Source: an uncultured Flavobacteriaceae bacterium (lineage in GTDB: Bacteria > Bacteroidota > Bacteroidia > Flavobacteriales > Flavobacteriaceae). From it: DNA of 64,000 nucleotides. Below the pieces are notes generated by a model, which was given only the letters and a program-made list of their open reading frames with translations, searched no databases and was not told the origin of the DNA. Location: positions 1 to 64,000 of the forward strand of contig CAJQQG010000007.1 in the NCBI GenBank assembly GCA_905480425.1. The letters run 5' to 3'. Made by a program: the position numbers and the translations under genes. Positions 1 to 8,314 of the stretch are shown in pieces (position 1 is the stretch's first letter; each line of letters begins with the position of its first letter).

Positions 1-119
1 TCATCCTGAAAGATATGCCACCCTTCAAGCGAATTATTTACAATAAGATTATCCCATTCAGATGTTTTTGGACTGCACCCAAGAATCAATAATAAACATA
101 AGTATTTAATTTTTTTCAT
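1..119 (-). CDS. Lipoprotein with DUF1080-like start (partial)
   Basis: This N-terminal fragment of 39 codons runs off the left edge and is not in the ORF track. The translation begins MKKIKYLCLLLILGCSPK, a clear lipoprotein signal with lipobox ILGC. It continues with W-D-N-L...NNSLEGWHIFQD, which resembles the opening strand of DUF1080 (3-keto-disaccharide hydrolase, concanavalin-like) proteins, usually written F-N-G-K-D-L-x-G-W. DUF1080 proteins are exported and act on sugars. The start lies 24 nt downstream of the 144-599 gene on the same strand, so the two are probably cotranscribed. The lipoprotein call is firm; the DUF1080 call rests on about 20 residues. Confidence 0.6.
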   Translation of the reverse strand, partial: MKKIKYLCLLLILGCSPKTSEWDNLIVNNSLEGWHIFQD

Positions 120-143
120 GAAAAAATTAGTGCAAATTTTGAT

Positions 144-599
144 CTAATTATTTGATGAGCTCTCTTCTGAAATTTCTTCTTCAACTTCAGGAACAAAGAA
201 ATCCTTTTTATCAGCGTTCCATACGAATTTAGTATCTGCTTTTTTAGTCTCAGGATCATAGGTAACCTCAACATATTTATAACGATCTACACCTTCCATT
301 TTAACTTGAATAATAAAAGTGTGAAAATGATACTTATCGAAAGGGCTCACAAAGGTGGTATAGGAATCCCATATAATATTTCTAGTTCTAGCTACGGTGG
401 GGAATTTTTGCTCAACTAAAAATTTTAATATTTTATTTATTTCTATTACGTTTATTGGTGTGATTTCACCATTTTCATTTTCCTCGAAAGACTGATGTTG
501 TTCAACAAATGAATCTAATGATAAATCACTTTGCTGGGATTGAATCGAATTAGTTAAAAAGAAAGCAGAGATTACTAACAATATTTTAAACTTAATCAT
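144..599 (-). CDS. Secreted protein of unknown function, one copy of a repeated domain
   Basis: A 151-residue protein with a signal peptide ending near S-I-Q-S-Q. I do not recognise a named family. Residues about 27-138 form one domain whose core reads N-I-I-W-D-S-Y-T-T-F-V-S, then Y-H-F-H-T-F, then V-E-V-T-Y-D-P-E-T-K-K and F-V-W-N. The same pattern occurs twice in the protein encoded at 5874-6719, so the two genes are paralogs. The alternation of strands and aromatic residues suggests a small beta-rich periplasmic or secreted domain. The tail is acidic and serine-rich (EEEISEESSSNN). It is probably cotranscribed with the DUF1080-like lipoprotein gene downstream. No catalytic motif is visible. 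Confidence 0.75.
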   Translation of the reverse strand: MIKFKILLVISAFFLTNSIQSQQSDLSLDSFVEQHQSFEENENGEITPINVIEINKILKFLVEQKFPTVARTRNIIWDSYTTFVSPFDKYHFHTFIIQVKMEGVDRYKYVEVTYDPETKKADTKFVWNADKKDFFVPEVEEEISEESSSNN

Positions 600-727
600 A
601 ATATATAATTTTATTGTTTACACTATAAAAATATAAATTCTTATGGTTTAGGGAAGCTTTTATAGGCATTCATTTTTAAATCTATCAAAAAATATTTTAT
701 CATACAAACAATCTGTACTTTTAAATT

Positions 728-1339
728 ATGAAAAAAACACCAATAGAAGTGTTTGGTGAATGGGTGTCGATGGGTAAAGATGAAGGCATGGAAAAAAACC
801 ATGAAGAATCAGTTAAGAATATGGTTTCATTTGCAACAAAAGACCTAACCAACTTCTCCTTTATTGATGCCGGATGTGGCAACGGGTGGGTAGTTCGTTC
901 GGTAGCTTCTCTTCCAAATTGTATCCAAGCAACAGGAATAGACGGGGCTTTAAAAATGATTCAAAAAGCCAAAAAATTAGATCTTAAAAACAAATACATT
1001 TGTAATGATTTATTACTTTGGAAACCAAAAAACAAGGTAGATCTTGTTCACTCAATGGAAGTTTTCTATTATCTTAAAAAACCTCGAAAACTCATTCAAC
1101 ATGTGTTTTCCAATTGGTTAAAAGAAGGAGCAAGACTTATTATTGGCTTAGACTTTTATTCTGAAAATATCTTCTCTCATTCTTGGCCTGAAGAATGTGG
1201 AATTTCTATTATGTCACTATTTTCAGAATCAGAGTGGAAAACATTTTTCTTAGAAGTTGGCTTTAAAGAAATTTCTAGTTGGCATTCAGGTGTAAAGAAA
1301 AATTGGGGTGGCACTTTGATAATTACCGGAATAAAATAA
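728..1339 (+). CDS. Class I SAM-dependent methyltransferase
   Basis: A 203-residue cytoplasmic protein. Residues 45-55 (F-I-D-A-G-C-G-N-G-W) are motif I of the Rossmann-fold methyltransferases, which binds S-adenosylmethionine. G-I-D-G-A near residue 70 fits the acidic residue that contacts the ribose (motif II). V-D-L-V-H-S-M-E-V-F-Y-Y-L fits motifs IV-V. The substrate cannot be read from the sequence; the fold matches small-molecule or quinone-type methyltransferases (Methyltransf_11/25 group). It is a lone gene, convergent with the SDR gene that ends 7 nt downstream. Confidence 0.85.
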   Translation: MKKTPIEVFGEWVSMGKDEGMEKNHEESVKNMVSFATKDLTNFSFIDAGCGNGWVVRSVASLPNCIQATGIDGALKMIQKAKKLDLKNKYICNDLLLWKPKNKVDLVHSMEVFYYLKKPRKLIQHVFSNWLKEGARLIIGLDFYSENIFSHSWPEECGISIMSLFSESEWKTFFLEVGFKEISSWHSGVKKNWGGTLIITGIK

Positions 1340-1345
1340 TAACTT

Positions 1346-2149
1346 TCACTTATTTTCTAGGTAGCGACCAGGTGCTAAAAATTTACTTACGAGTGAAAAT
1401 AATCCGTGTGGAATAATTTTGAGTAAAAAAACAATGACTTTAAAAGTTATAGTGGGTACACATATTTTTTTTCCTTTTAAAGTTGCTTTTACCGCTTCTT
1501 CTGCCACTTGATAAGCTTCTTTTTTCATAAAACTGGGAACGCTATCCATTTCCTTTTGAACACCACTAGCTGTGTGAAAATTAGTTATAGTATACCCAGG
1601 ACAAACAGCAGTAGAGGTGATTCCTTTATGATTATAGTTTAAATTTAATCCTTCACTAAAACGGTTCATAAATGTTTTTATAGGGCCATACAAGGTTTGA
1701 ATTGAAGAGGGAGGCGCAAATGCAGCAACCGATGAAATAATCATGATACGTCCCTGACCTCTTTCTAACATATCTTGAATAAATTGCTTACAAAGAGAAA
1801 TTACAGCAATGCCCAATACTCTAATAAATCGCTCTTCTTCATCCATAGGAGTTTGATCAAAAGAACCGGGAATAGCAAAGCCTGCATTATTTACTAGTAT
1901 TTCAATTTGATATTCTTTATTCTTACAAAAGTCATAAAGTTGTTGTGGGGCCTCTTTTTCAGATAGATCAGATGATATAAAATCAACTTTCACAGAAAAT
2001 TTTTTTGAAATTTCTTTTGAAATTTTTTTTAGAGTTTCATTACTCCTTGCTGTTAAGACCAAGTTAAAATTACGCTGGGCTAATGATTTTGCAATTTCAA
2101 GTCCAATACCTGAAGAGGCTCCCGTTATTAATGCATACTTTGAGTTCAT
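1346..2149 (-). CDS. SDR family NAD(P)-dependent oxidoreductase
   Basis: A 267-residue classical short-chain dehydrogenase/reductase. It shows the dinucleotide-binding motif TGASSGIG (9-16), the structural motif NNAG (87-90), a catalytic serine in I-I-S-S (about 139) and the catalytic pair Y154-x-x-x-K158 in LYGPIK. The Arg in T-A-R-S after the second strand suggests NADP(H) preference. A hydrophobic stretch near the C-terminus (F-K-V-I-V-F-L-L-K-I-I) is typical of the DltE/YqjQ-like group, which may sit at the membrane. The substrate is unknown. It is a single gene. Confidence 0.88.
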   Translation of the reverse strand: MNSKYALITGASSGIGLEIAKSLAQRNFNLVLTARSNETLKKISKEISKKFSVKVDFISSDLSEKEAPQQLYDFCKNKEYQIEILVNNAGFAIPGSFDQTPMDEEERFIRVLGIAVISLCKQFIQDMLERGQGRIMIISSVAAFAPPSSIQTLYGPIKTFMNRFSEGLNLNYNHKGITSTAVCPGYTITNFHTASGVQKEMDSVPSFMKKEAYQVAEEAVKATLKGKKICVPTITFKVIVFLLKIIPHGLFSLVSKFLAPGRYLENK

Positions 2150-2288
2150 AAAATATTATGTTCTTTTAAAATAAAATAACCTCCCAAAGTACTTAAAATA
2201 AAAACAATTATTCTTTAATAATCTTTGGATTACTATCCTTTTATTCATTAAAAATGAATAACCAAATTAATCCTCTTTTTTGAGTAAG

Positions 2289-2319
2289 TTGTGAAATCTA
2301 TATAACTCACTTATCTTTG
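2289..2319 (+). promoter_or_regulatory. Bacteroidota-type -33/-7 promoter
   Basis: TTG at 2289-2291, a 20-nt spacer, then TATCTTTG at 2312-2319. This matches the Bacteroidota housekeeping consensus TTG-N(17-23)-TAnnTTTG exactly. It lies 20 nt before the ATG at 2339, giving a short leader. Confidence 0.6.
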
Positions 2320-2338
2320 AGAAGTATAACAGATCAAA

Positions 2339-2848
2339 ATGAAAAAGAGATACTACTCCTTTATTGTTTTTATATTATTTTTTTTAAACGGGCATGCCCA
2401 AGAAATGCTTTTTGATGATTTTTATTTTGAAATGGATTTTTTTGAAGCAAAAAAAATACTTAAATCAAATCAAAAAAAGCTCACCAATCTTGCTCTTGGA
2501 AAAGGAACAGTTTACGCCGTTAGAAAAAGATCTTTAGTATCCGAAGATAATAAGTTGATTAGTATTAATCTTTGGAGTAAAAAAAACTTAACAGTTAAAG
2601 AGGCTGAAAAATATTTAGTTATTAGCAGAAAGTTCTTTGAAAGTAATAATTACAATACCGTCTATGCTCAAGAAAATTGGTCTAATCCTATCTTAGTCAA
2701 GAAAAACCTTCCATGCATACGTTTTGTTGATAAAAACAAAACTGTAGTTATTGAATTTGATCCAAGGGGCCAAGGAGATACCTACAATGTATTTGTAACT
2801 TATTATAATTATGATTGGTTTCTCAAAAAAGCTAGAGGTGAAGAATAA
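2339..2848 (+). CDS. Secreted protein of unknown function
   Basis: A 169-residue protein with a clear signal peptide (FIVFILFFLNGHAQ, cleavage after A-Q). I do not recognise the family. The mature part is rich in Lys and aromatic residues and has one cysteine (near L-P-C-I-R-F). It ends in a strand-like stretch (Y-N-V-F-V-T-Y-Y-N-Y-D-W-F). It is preceded by a good -33/-7 promoter and stands alone, convergent with the DUF3078 gene, which ends 1 nt downstream. No catalytic motif is visible, and it does not align with the 144-599 family. Confidence 0.7.
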   Translation: MKKRYYSFIVFILFFLNGHAQEMLFDDFYFEMDFFEAKKILKSNQKKLTNLALGKGTVYAVRKRSLVSEDNKLISINLWSKKNLTVKEAEKYLVISRKFFESNNYNTVYAQENWSNPILVKKNLPCIRFVDKNKTVVIEFDPRGQGDTYNVFVTYYNYDWFLKKARGEE

Positions 2849-2849
2849 T

Positions 2850-3746
2850 TTATAAGTCTACATTAATCCCTAGCCCCAGGAGTTCCCTTAATTGCAGTTT
2901 ACCAACTAAATCATCATCATACAAAAGGTGCATTATAAAATTTCCTGATATTTTATCGTTTACTTTAAAGCGAATATTGGTGTCCCAATCAAAATCTATA
3001 TTTTGAGGTTTTTCTATATAATTAAGGTAAATACTTAGCTTATTTTCCCAAAAAATATTTTTCATGATTTGCGTTTTATAAAAACCGCTTACTCCAGCTC
3101 CTAAGAAAAACTTAGCATTTTTATCTTTGTCGACACCAAAGTATGTTTTTCCTAATAACAAATCATCCGTAAAACGACCTGAAACTAATAAAACTCTAGC
3201 CGATAAAGGAGAAAGATTTAACCAAAAATCATCTGCTCTTTTATAATATAATCCTAAACTCAATTGAACATAAGCCGGGGACAATATCTGAGATACTTTA
3301 TCTCTTTTATCTACTCCTTCTTCAGAATAAAAACGGTAACCCGGAAGTAATTGTGTTTTAAAATTTAAAACACTCGAATAGCTCCAATATTCATTTATCT
3401 GTTTACCAACTATAGAGTTTATCTCAAATCGGTCATCTGCTTTTTTAAAAAACTTGTTTCCTGAAATAAAGGTAGTTCCTAAAGAGAGAATTATTTTATT
3501 ATCCCAAACCAAGCCATTACGATAAGAATAATCTAAATTATAATCTAAACCAAAGAGAACGGTCATTGCACTTTCACCTCCAGAAATCCAATTTGAAAAA
3601 TAGGCTTGATTAAAATTCAATCTAGTGTTCCCATAAAACTTAACTCTTTTGCCTCCAAGAGTAGACTGAATTACTGCATCAAAGGGAAGCTCTTCTTCAG
3701 TCGTTTCTTCTTGTGCATATAGCGAAGAATTTATCAATACAAACAC
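2850..3746 (-). CDS. DUF3078 outer-membrane-like protein, start codon uncertain
   Basis: About 300 residues with the DUF3078 pattern: N-F-N-Q-A-Y-F-S-N-W, then G-G-E-S-A, and repeated amphipathic strands such as Y-R-N-G-L-V-W-D-N. Together these suggest an outer-membrane beta barrel. Function is unknown for the family. The ORF track starts at a GTG (3746), which leaves a truncated signal peptide without a basic N-region. The frame stays open upstream to the TAA at 3789-3791 and encodes I-I-K-P-L-N-I-H-F-L-K-I-I-F, a proper signal peptide. The only plausible initiators there are ATT codons at 3788 or 3785. The true N-terminus is therefore probably longer than given. Confidence 0.8.
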   Translation of the reverse strand: MFVLINSSLYAQEETTEEELPFDAVIQSTLGGKRVKFYGNTRLNFNQAYFSNWISGGESAMTVLFGLDYNLDYSYRNGLVWDNKIILSLGTTFISGNKFFKKADDRFEINSIVGKQINEYWSYSSVLNFKTQLLPGYRFYSEEGVDKRDKVSQILSPAYVQLSLGLYYKRADDFWLNLSPLSARVLLVSGRFTDDLLLGKTYFGVDKDKNAKFFLGAGVSGFYKTQIMKNIFWENKLSIYLNYIEKPQNIDFDWDTNIRFKVNDKISGNFIMHLLYDDDLVGKLQLRELLGLGINVDL

Positions 3747-3918
3747 AAATATGATTTTTAAAAAATGGATATTTAGAGGTTTAATAATTTAAAGTGTTTA
3801 AAAACAATCGTATTATAATTTTTTTATTTTGTAAAATTAAAAAAATGAAGCTAGAAAGAGTTCCTCTAATGAAAATTAAATGTTTTTCTTACTTTACAAG
3901 TATTATTTATCTCTAAAA

Positions 3919-5151
3919 ATGAAAAAAATATTCAATGTGCTTTTATTGAGCTTTTTAATTTTCTCATTAAATGGATTTACTCAAGAAATTGACTCACTAG
4001 TATTCAAAACAGATCGTTTACTTGAGTTTGGAATAAAAAGCGAAGCCTATCCTGGAGCCCAAGTTTTGATTTTTAAAAATGACACCATTCGACTTAATAA
4101 AACCTATGGATTTCAAACCTATGATTCTCTAGTGCCAATTGAAAAACACCATTTATATGATTTAGCTTCTGTCACAAAGATTCTGGCAAGCACTCTGGCT
4201 TTTATGAAATTATATGAATTATATAATCTTAATTTAGATCAAAAAGTAGCAACTTATGTTCCTTCTCTTAAAAGAAGTAATAAAAAAAATAGTAGCCTTA
4301 GGGAGGTTCTTAGCCATAGCGGTGGTTGGGAACCCTACATTGCCCATCAAAACTTAGTGTTTAACAAAAGAGGACGCTTTAAAACTAGAACAATTTCTTA
4401 CAAACAAAATAAAAAATTTCCGCTTCAAATTAGTGATTCCCTTTTTATACATAAAAAATATTTTAAAAAAATATACCGAAGAATTAGAAAAACAAAACTA
4501 AATAATTTAGGTGAGTATAGATATTCCGGTTTATGGTTTTTCTTACTTCCTGAAATAACAAAACAACTCAGCGGAAGTTCATTTTCTGAATTTCTACAAA
4601 CTTATTTTTACACACCACTAAAAACAGAAAGACTTGGTTTTTTGCCTTCAAAAAAATATTCTAAAAGTGAAATAGTTCCGACAGAAAATGATAGTATTTT
4701 TAGAAAACAACTTGTTCAAGGATGGGTTCATGATGAAGCAGCGGCAATGATGGGGGGTATTTCAGGGAATGCGGGTTTGTTTAGTAACGCAGCATCACTT
4801 AAACCTCTTCTTCAAATGCTACTTCAAAACGGGAACTATAATGGCAAACAATATTTAAAACCTGAGACAATTAAAAAGTTTACTCAAAGAAGCTATCCCA
4901 ATAGTAATAACAGACGTGGGTTGGGGTTTGACAAACCTTCAATTGACCCTGAAAGTAACTACCCTTCTCTCCTTGCTAGTCCTTCTAGTTATGGACACAG
5001 TGGATTTACCGGTACATTTATATGGGTTGACCCAACCAATAAATGTTTTTTAATATTCTTAAGTAACCGAGTATATCCTTCACGAAATCAAAGAAAATTA
5101 TATAGCTTAGATATTCGTGGTAAATTATTAGATTATGCCATTCAATTTTAA
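3919..5151 (+). CDS. Serine hydrolase, beta-lactamase/PBP-like
   Basis: A secreted serine hydrolase of the beta-lactamase (PF00144) family, about 410 residues. I prefer the ATG at 3919 (M14 of the track ORF at 3880) because it starts a clean signal peptide, MKKIFNVLLLSFLIFSLNGFTQ. The nucleophile motif S-V-T-K is at residues 84-87 of this start. The third motif is H-S-G in G-H-S-G-F-T-G-T. The second motif, normally Y-x-N or Y-S-D, reads Y-S-G in Y-R-Y-S-G-L-W-F, an unusual substitution. The protein resembles the C-terminal domain of Bacteroidota GH3-beta-lactamase fusions but is free-standing. Its end overlaps the next gene (a D-Ala-D-Ala dipeptidase homolog) by 17 nt, which suggests a joint role in peptidoglycan peptide turnover. 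Confidence 0.85.
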   Translation: MKKIFNVLLLSFLIFSLNGFTQEIDSLVFKTDRLLEFGIKSEAYPGAQVLIFKNDTIRLNKTYGFQTYDSLVPIEKHHLYDLASVTKILASTLAFMKLYELYNLNLDQKVATYVPSLKRSNKKNSSLREVLSHSGGWEPYIAHQNLVFNKRGRFKTRTISYKQNKKFPLQISDSLFIHKKYFKKIYRRIRKTKLNNLGEYRYSGLWFFLLPEITKQLSGSSFSEFLQTYFYTPLKTERLGFLPSKKYSKSEIVPTENDSIFRKQLVQGWVHDEAAAMMGGISGNAGLFSNAASLKPLLQMLLQNGNYNGKQYLKPETIKKFTQRSYPNSNNRRGLGFDKPSIDPESNYPSLLASPSSYGHSGFTGTFIWVDPTNKCFLIFLSNRVYPSRNQRKLYSLDIRGKLLDYAIQF

Positions 5152-5818
5152 ACTTTTATACCTTTTGGGAATCACATCTCAATTTTTATTAGCTCAAAAG
5201 CTACATGAAAATTTTGTGTTAATTAAAGACTTCATTCCTTCTATTACAATTGAAATGCGCTATGCTACTAATAATAATTTCACTGGAAGACCAATACCAG
5301 GTTATGGCTCAAGAGAAGCAGTAATAACAATTGCGACAGCAAGTGCCCTAAAAAAAGTACAGAAGGAACTTAATAAGCTTGGTCTTGGACTAAAAATTTT
5401 TGATGCATATCGGCCACAAAAAGCTGTTAACTATTTCATTAAATGGTCAGATCAGCCCAACGATACTATCATGAAAAGAAAATACTACCCCAATTTAAAA
5501 AAGAAAAAGCTTTTTGATTTGGGATATATTGCTTCAAAAAGCGGACATACAAGAGGTAGTACTGTTGACGTAACACTACTTTATGTGTCTGGTCCTGAAA
5601 AAGGAAAAGAAGTTGATATGGGAAGTGTTTGGGATTTATTTGGAGCACGCTCAGGATACGGGTATAAGGCTATTTCAATAATCCAAAAAGCAAACCGGAA
5701 ACTCCTACGTGAACTTATGGTTGCTCATAAATTTTTACCTTACGATAAAGAATGGTGGCATTTTAGTCTTAATAACGAGCCTTACCCTGATACTTATTTT
5801 GACTTTATCGTTCATTAA
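5135..5818 (+). CDS. VanX-like D-alanyl-D-alanine dipeptidase (M15 family)
   Basis: A 227-residue secreted zinc peptidase of family M15D. The signal peptide is MPFNFKLLYLLGITSQFLLAQ. Diagnostic motifs are F-D-A-Y-R-P (89-94), the zinc-binding S-G-H-T-R-G-S-T-V-D (136-145, His and Asp ligands) and the catalytic/ligand E-W-W-H (206-209). Family members cleave D-Ala-D-Ala; in Gram-negatives they salvage peptidoglycan dipeptides rather than confer glycopeptide resistance. Translation is probably coupled to the overlapping upstream serine hydrolase gene. Confidence 0.9.
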   Translation: MPFNFKLLYLLGITSQFLLAQKLHENFVLIKDFIPSITIEMRYATNNNFTGRPIPGYGSREAVITIATASALKKVQKELNKLGLGLKIFDAYRPQKAVNYFIKWSDQPNDTIMKRKYYPNLKKKKLFDLGYIASKSGHTRGSTVDVTLLYVSGPEKGKEVDMGSVWDLFGARSGYGYKAISIIQKANRKLLRELMVAHKFLPYDKEWWHFSLNNEPYPDTYFDFIVH

Positions 5819-5873
5819 CAAAAATTAATTAATATATCATCTATGTGATTTAATATTCTTTATTAAGGAATTC

Positions 5874-6719
5874 TTATTTAGTTACTCTGAGATATTCTTG
5901 AGCTCCTTCATTCCATTTAAAATCACTTGTGATTTTTTTTGTCGCAGGGTTGTAATATACTTCTAAGAATCTTGGCCTATCTAAATCATTCATTTGCAAT
6001 TGAACTACAAATGAGTGGTAATGATAAATATCATAATTACTAACAAAGGTATAGTAAGAATCCCAAACTATATTCATGATGAAATCTGATTTTGGATAAC
6101 CATTTTTTATAAAAGTATCAATTTCACCATATATAAACATCAGCTCATCCTGTCTATCTCTATTAAAATATATGGTATTCTGAATCATTCCATCTGAAAA
6201 TGATTTATGCTCAAAAATAAGTTGATTAAGCGTTGCTTTTTGAGGTTGATTTTTTATTCCTAAAGCAACAAGATCAGGTTGAAATTTTTGAATATTAATT
6301 TCGTCGTCTTTTAACACAAAACTTTTAAATTCTGTACTCCATTTATATCGTGTGGATATATCGTCTGAAGAGGGGAGGTAATCAATTTCTATATATCTAA
6401 ATTCTTTATTCTTATTGATATAGACCCTAACAGTAAATGTTATAATATGAGACCTTAATGTTGGATTAATTGCTGTAGAATATGATTCCCAAATTACATT
6501 TCGAGAAGAATCAATATTTCCTAAGAATTCTTCTTCAATAAAAAATATAATACGATTGTTTAAAAAACGATCAACTGGAGTTATTAGGACATCATTAATA
6601 TTTGATTTCATTAACTCGTGACGGTACATAAAATTTTCAATAGAAACATATTCCCCCTCTTGGGCATTTAAGTGTATCACAAAAATTATTGCCAATAAAT
6701 ATCTCATTCTATAAAACAT
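5874..6719 (-). CDS. Secreted protein with two copies of the 144-599 domain
   Basis: A 281-residue exported protein of unknown function. The signal peptide is Y-L-L-A-I-I-F-V-I-H-L-N-A-Q; the M5 start (6707) is equally plausible. It holds two tandem copies of a domain of about 110 residues. Copy 1 (about 24-135) has N-V-I-W-E-S-Y-S-T, Y-I-E-I-D-Y-L-P and Y-K-W-S. Copy 2 (about 165-278) has N-I-V-W-D-S-Y-Y-T-F-V-S, Y-H-Y-H-S-F, L-E-V-Y-Y-N-P-A-T-K-K and F-K-W-N. Copy 2 is much closer to the single domain at 144-599 than to copy 1. It is a lone gene. No catalytic residues are evident; a binding or scaffold role is possible but unproven. Confidence 0.75.
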   Translation of the reverse strand: MFYRMRYLLAIIFVIHLNAQEGEYVSIENFMYRHELMKSNINDVLITPVDRFLNNRIIFFIEEEFLGNIDSSRNVIWESYSTAINPTLRSHIITFTVRVYINKNKEFRYIEIDYLPSSDDISTRYKWSTEFKSFVLKDDEINIQKFQPDLVALGIKNQPQKATLNQLIFEHKSFSDGMIQNTIYFNRDRQDELMFIYGEIDTFIKNGYPKSDFIMNIVWDSYYTFVSNYDIYHYHSFVVQLQMNDLDRPRFLEVYYNPATKKITSDFKWNEGAQEYLRVTK

Positions 6720-6844
6720 GTCTTACAAAGATAATTATCAAGAACATAGGAAAGCTTATATAACCAAGTAATTTTGGTTCTATCTCTCAATAATTAATAC
6801 TCAAAATATATGATATGTTAATAGAATTTTACTGAGTCAATGAA

Positions 6845-8308
6845 TTAAAATAAAAATAACTCAGGAAAAGCAAATAAATCAATACCCCAAAAAATTGGAA
6901 GAATTAAATAAACCATTACCGTTATCAAGAAAATAGAGAAAATATTTAAAATAATCCCTTTGGAAACCATATCAGGAATTTTCAAATATCCTGATCCAAA
7001 AACAACGGCATTTGGGGGTGTTGCAACTGGAAGCATGAAAGCACAGGACGCTGCAATAGCAGCACCTACCATTAAACCAAAAGGATGAACCCCTACCTCT
7101 ATGGCTAAAGGTGCTAATACCGGAAGTAACATTGCTGTGGTTGCTAAATTAGATGTTATTTCAGTTAAAAAATTTACAGCTGTTACCAGTAACAAAAGAA
7201 GTAAAATAAGTGGTAAACTTTCAAAGGAGGTCATTAAATCTCCTAACCATTCAGCCAGGCCACTTACATCAAAAGCTTTTGCTAATGCCATTCCACCTCC
7301 AAAAAGCAATATAATTCCCCAGGGTAGTCTCAAAGTATCATCCCAACGTATTAACGCTTCTTTCTTATTTGCATTGGGAAGAATAAATAACAATAAACCG
7401 AATGTCATAGCAATAATAGTGTCATCTATTGCTGGGAAAAAAGGCTGTAAAATAAAAGAACGGCTAATCCACGAAAAAGCAGCCAGCAAAAATACAATAC
7501 CAACCCAACGCTCTTCATAAGATAAAGGACCAAGTTCTGTTTTTAAACGTTTAATTTCCTTAAGTCCACCGGGGAATTCGATTTGTTTGAAAGTAAACGC
7601 AAAACGAGTAAGATATATCCAACAAAAGGCCAAAAGAATTAAGGCAATGGGAAATCCAAACATAGACCATTCTAAAAAATTAATTTCATATCCATAGGTT
7701 TCTGAAATTACACCTGCCAAAACTATGTTTGGAGGAGTACCAATTAAGGTAGCAATTCCACCAATTGAAGCACTGTAGGCTATTCCTAGCATTAAAGCTT
7801 TACTAAAAATTATATTTTCATTTTTTTCTGTACCTGGATTATCTTTAAGTTGTTTAATAATAGCAATTCCAATGGGTAGCATCATAACTGCGCTAGCAGT
7901 GTTAGAAATCCACATAGACAAAAAAGCAGTTGCTATCATAAAACCTAAAATAATCTTACGTATATCAGATCCAATAAAAGTGATGATTGAAAGTGCAATT
8001 CGTTTATGAAGGTTCCATTTTTCAATTCCAATAGCAATCAAAAAACCTCCCAAATAAAGAAAAACATATTTATGTCCAAAAGCAGCAGTTGTAGAAGATA
8101 GCTCCATCCCTCCACTAAGAGGAAATAAAATAATTGGAAGTAATGCTGTTGCAGCAATTGGAATTGCCTCTGTAATCCACCAAATAGCAATCCAAAGAGT
8201 AGCTGCAAAAACAGATTGCCCTTGAGTAGAAAGTCCCTCAAAAGGACCTATAATGAGAATAAATATAAACCCTAAAGGACCTAAAAAAAAACCTATTTTT
8301 TTCTGCAT
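6845..8308 (-). CDS. DASS/SLC13 family anion:Na+ symporter
   Basis: A 487-residue inner-membrane transporter with about 11-12 hydrophobic segments. The two SNT-type sodium/substrate motifs are present: S-N-T-A-S-A-V-M-M-L-P and S-N-L-A-T-T-A-M-L-L-P. The two T-P-P-N motifs (T-P-P-N-I-V-L-A and T-P-P-N-A-V-V-F) are diagnostic of the divalent anion:sodium symporters that import dicarboxylates, or sulfate/phosphate in some members. The substrate is not determined. It is the last gene of a reverse operon after an M20 amidohydrolase and a small NTF2-like protein. If the cargo is linked to the amidohydrolase, it could be a dicarboxylate or an amino acid. Confidence 0.9.
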   Translation of the reverse strand: MQKKIGFFLGPLGFIFILIIGPFEGLSTQGQSVFAATLWIAIWWITEAIPIAATALLPIILFPLSGGMELSSTTAAFGHKYVFLYLGGFLIAIGIEKWNLHKRIALSIITFIGSDIRKIILGFMIATAFLSMWISNTASAVMMLPIGIAIIKQLKDNPGTEKNENIIFSKALMLGIAYSASIGGIATLIGTPPNIVLAGVISETYGYEINFLEWSMFGFPIALILLAFCWIYLTRFAFTFKQIEFPGGLKEIKRLKTELGPLSYEERWVGIVFLLAAFSWISRSFILQPFFPAIDDTIIAMTFGLLLFILPNANKKEALIRWDDTLRLPWGIILLFGGGMALAKAFDVSGLAEWLGDLMTSFESLPLILLLLLLVTAVNFLTEITSNLATTAMLLPVLAPLAIEVGVHPFGLMVGAAIAASCAFMLPVATPPNAVVFGSGYLKIPDMVSKGIILNIFSIFLITVMVYLILPIFWGIDLFAFPELFLF

Positions 8309-8314
8309 ATTTCT

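Noticed and set aside
7101-7520. 139-aa plus-strand ORF inside the symporter gene
   Set aside because: It lies antisense to a firmly identified SLC13 gene, is rich in Ser, Lys and Ile without domain pattern, and has no promoter or start context. It is a shadow frame.
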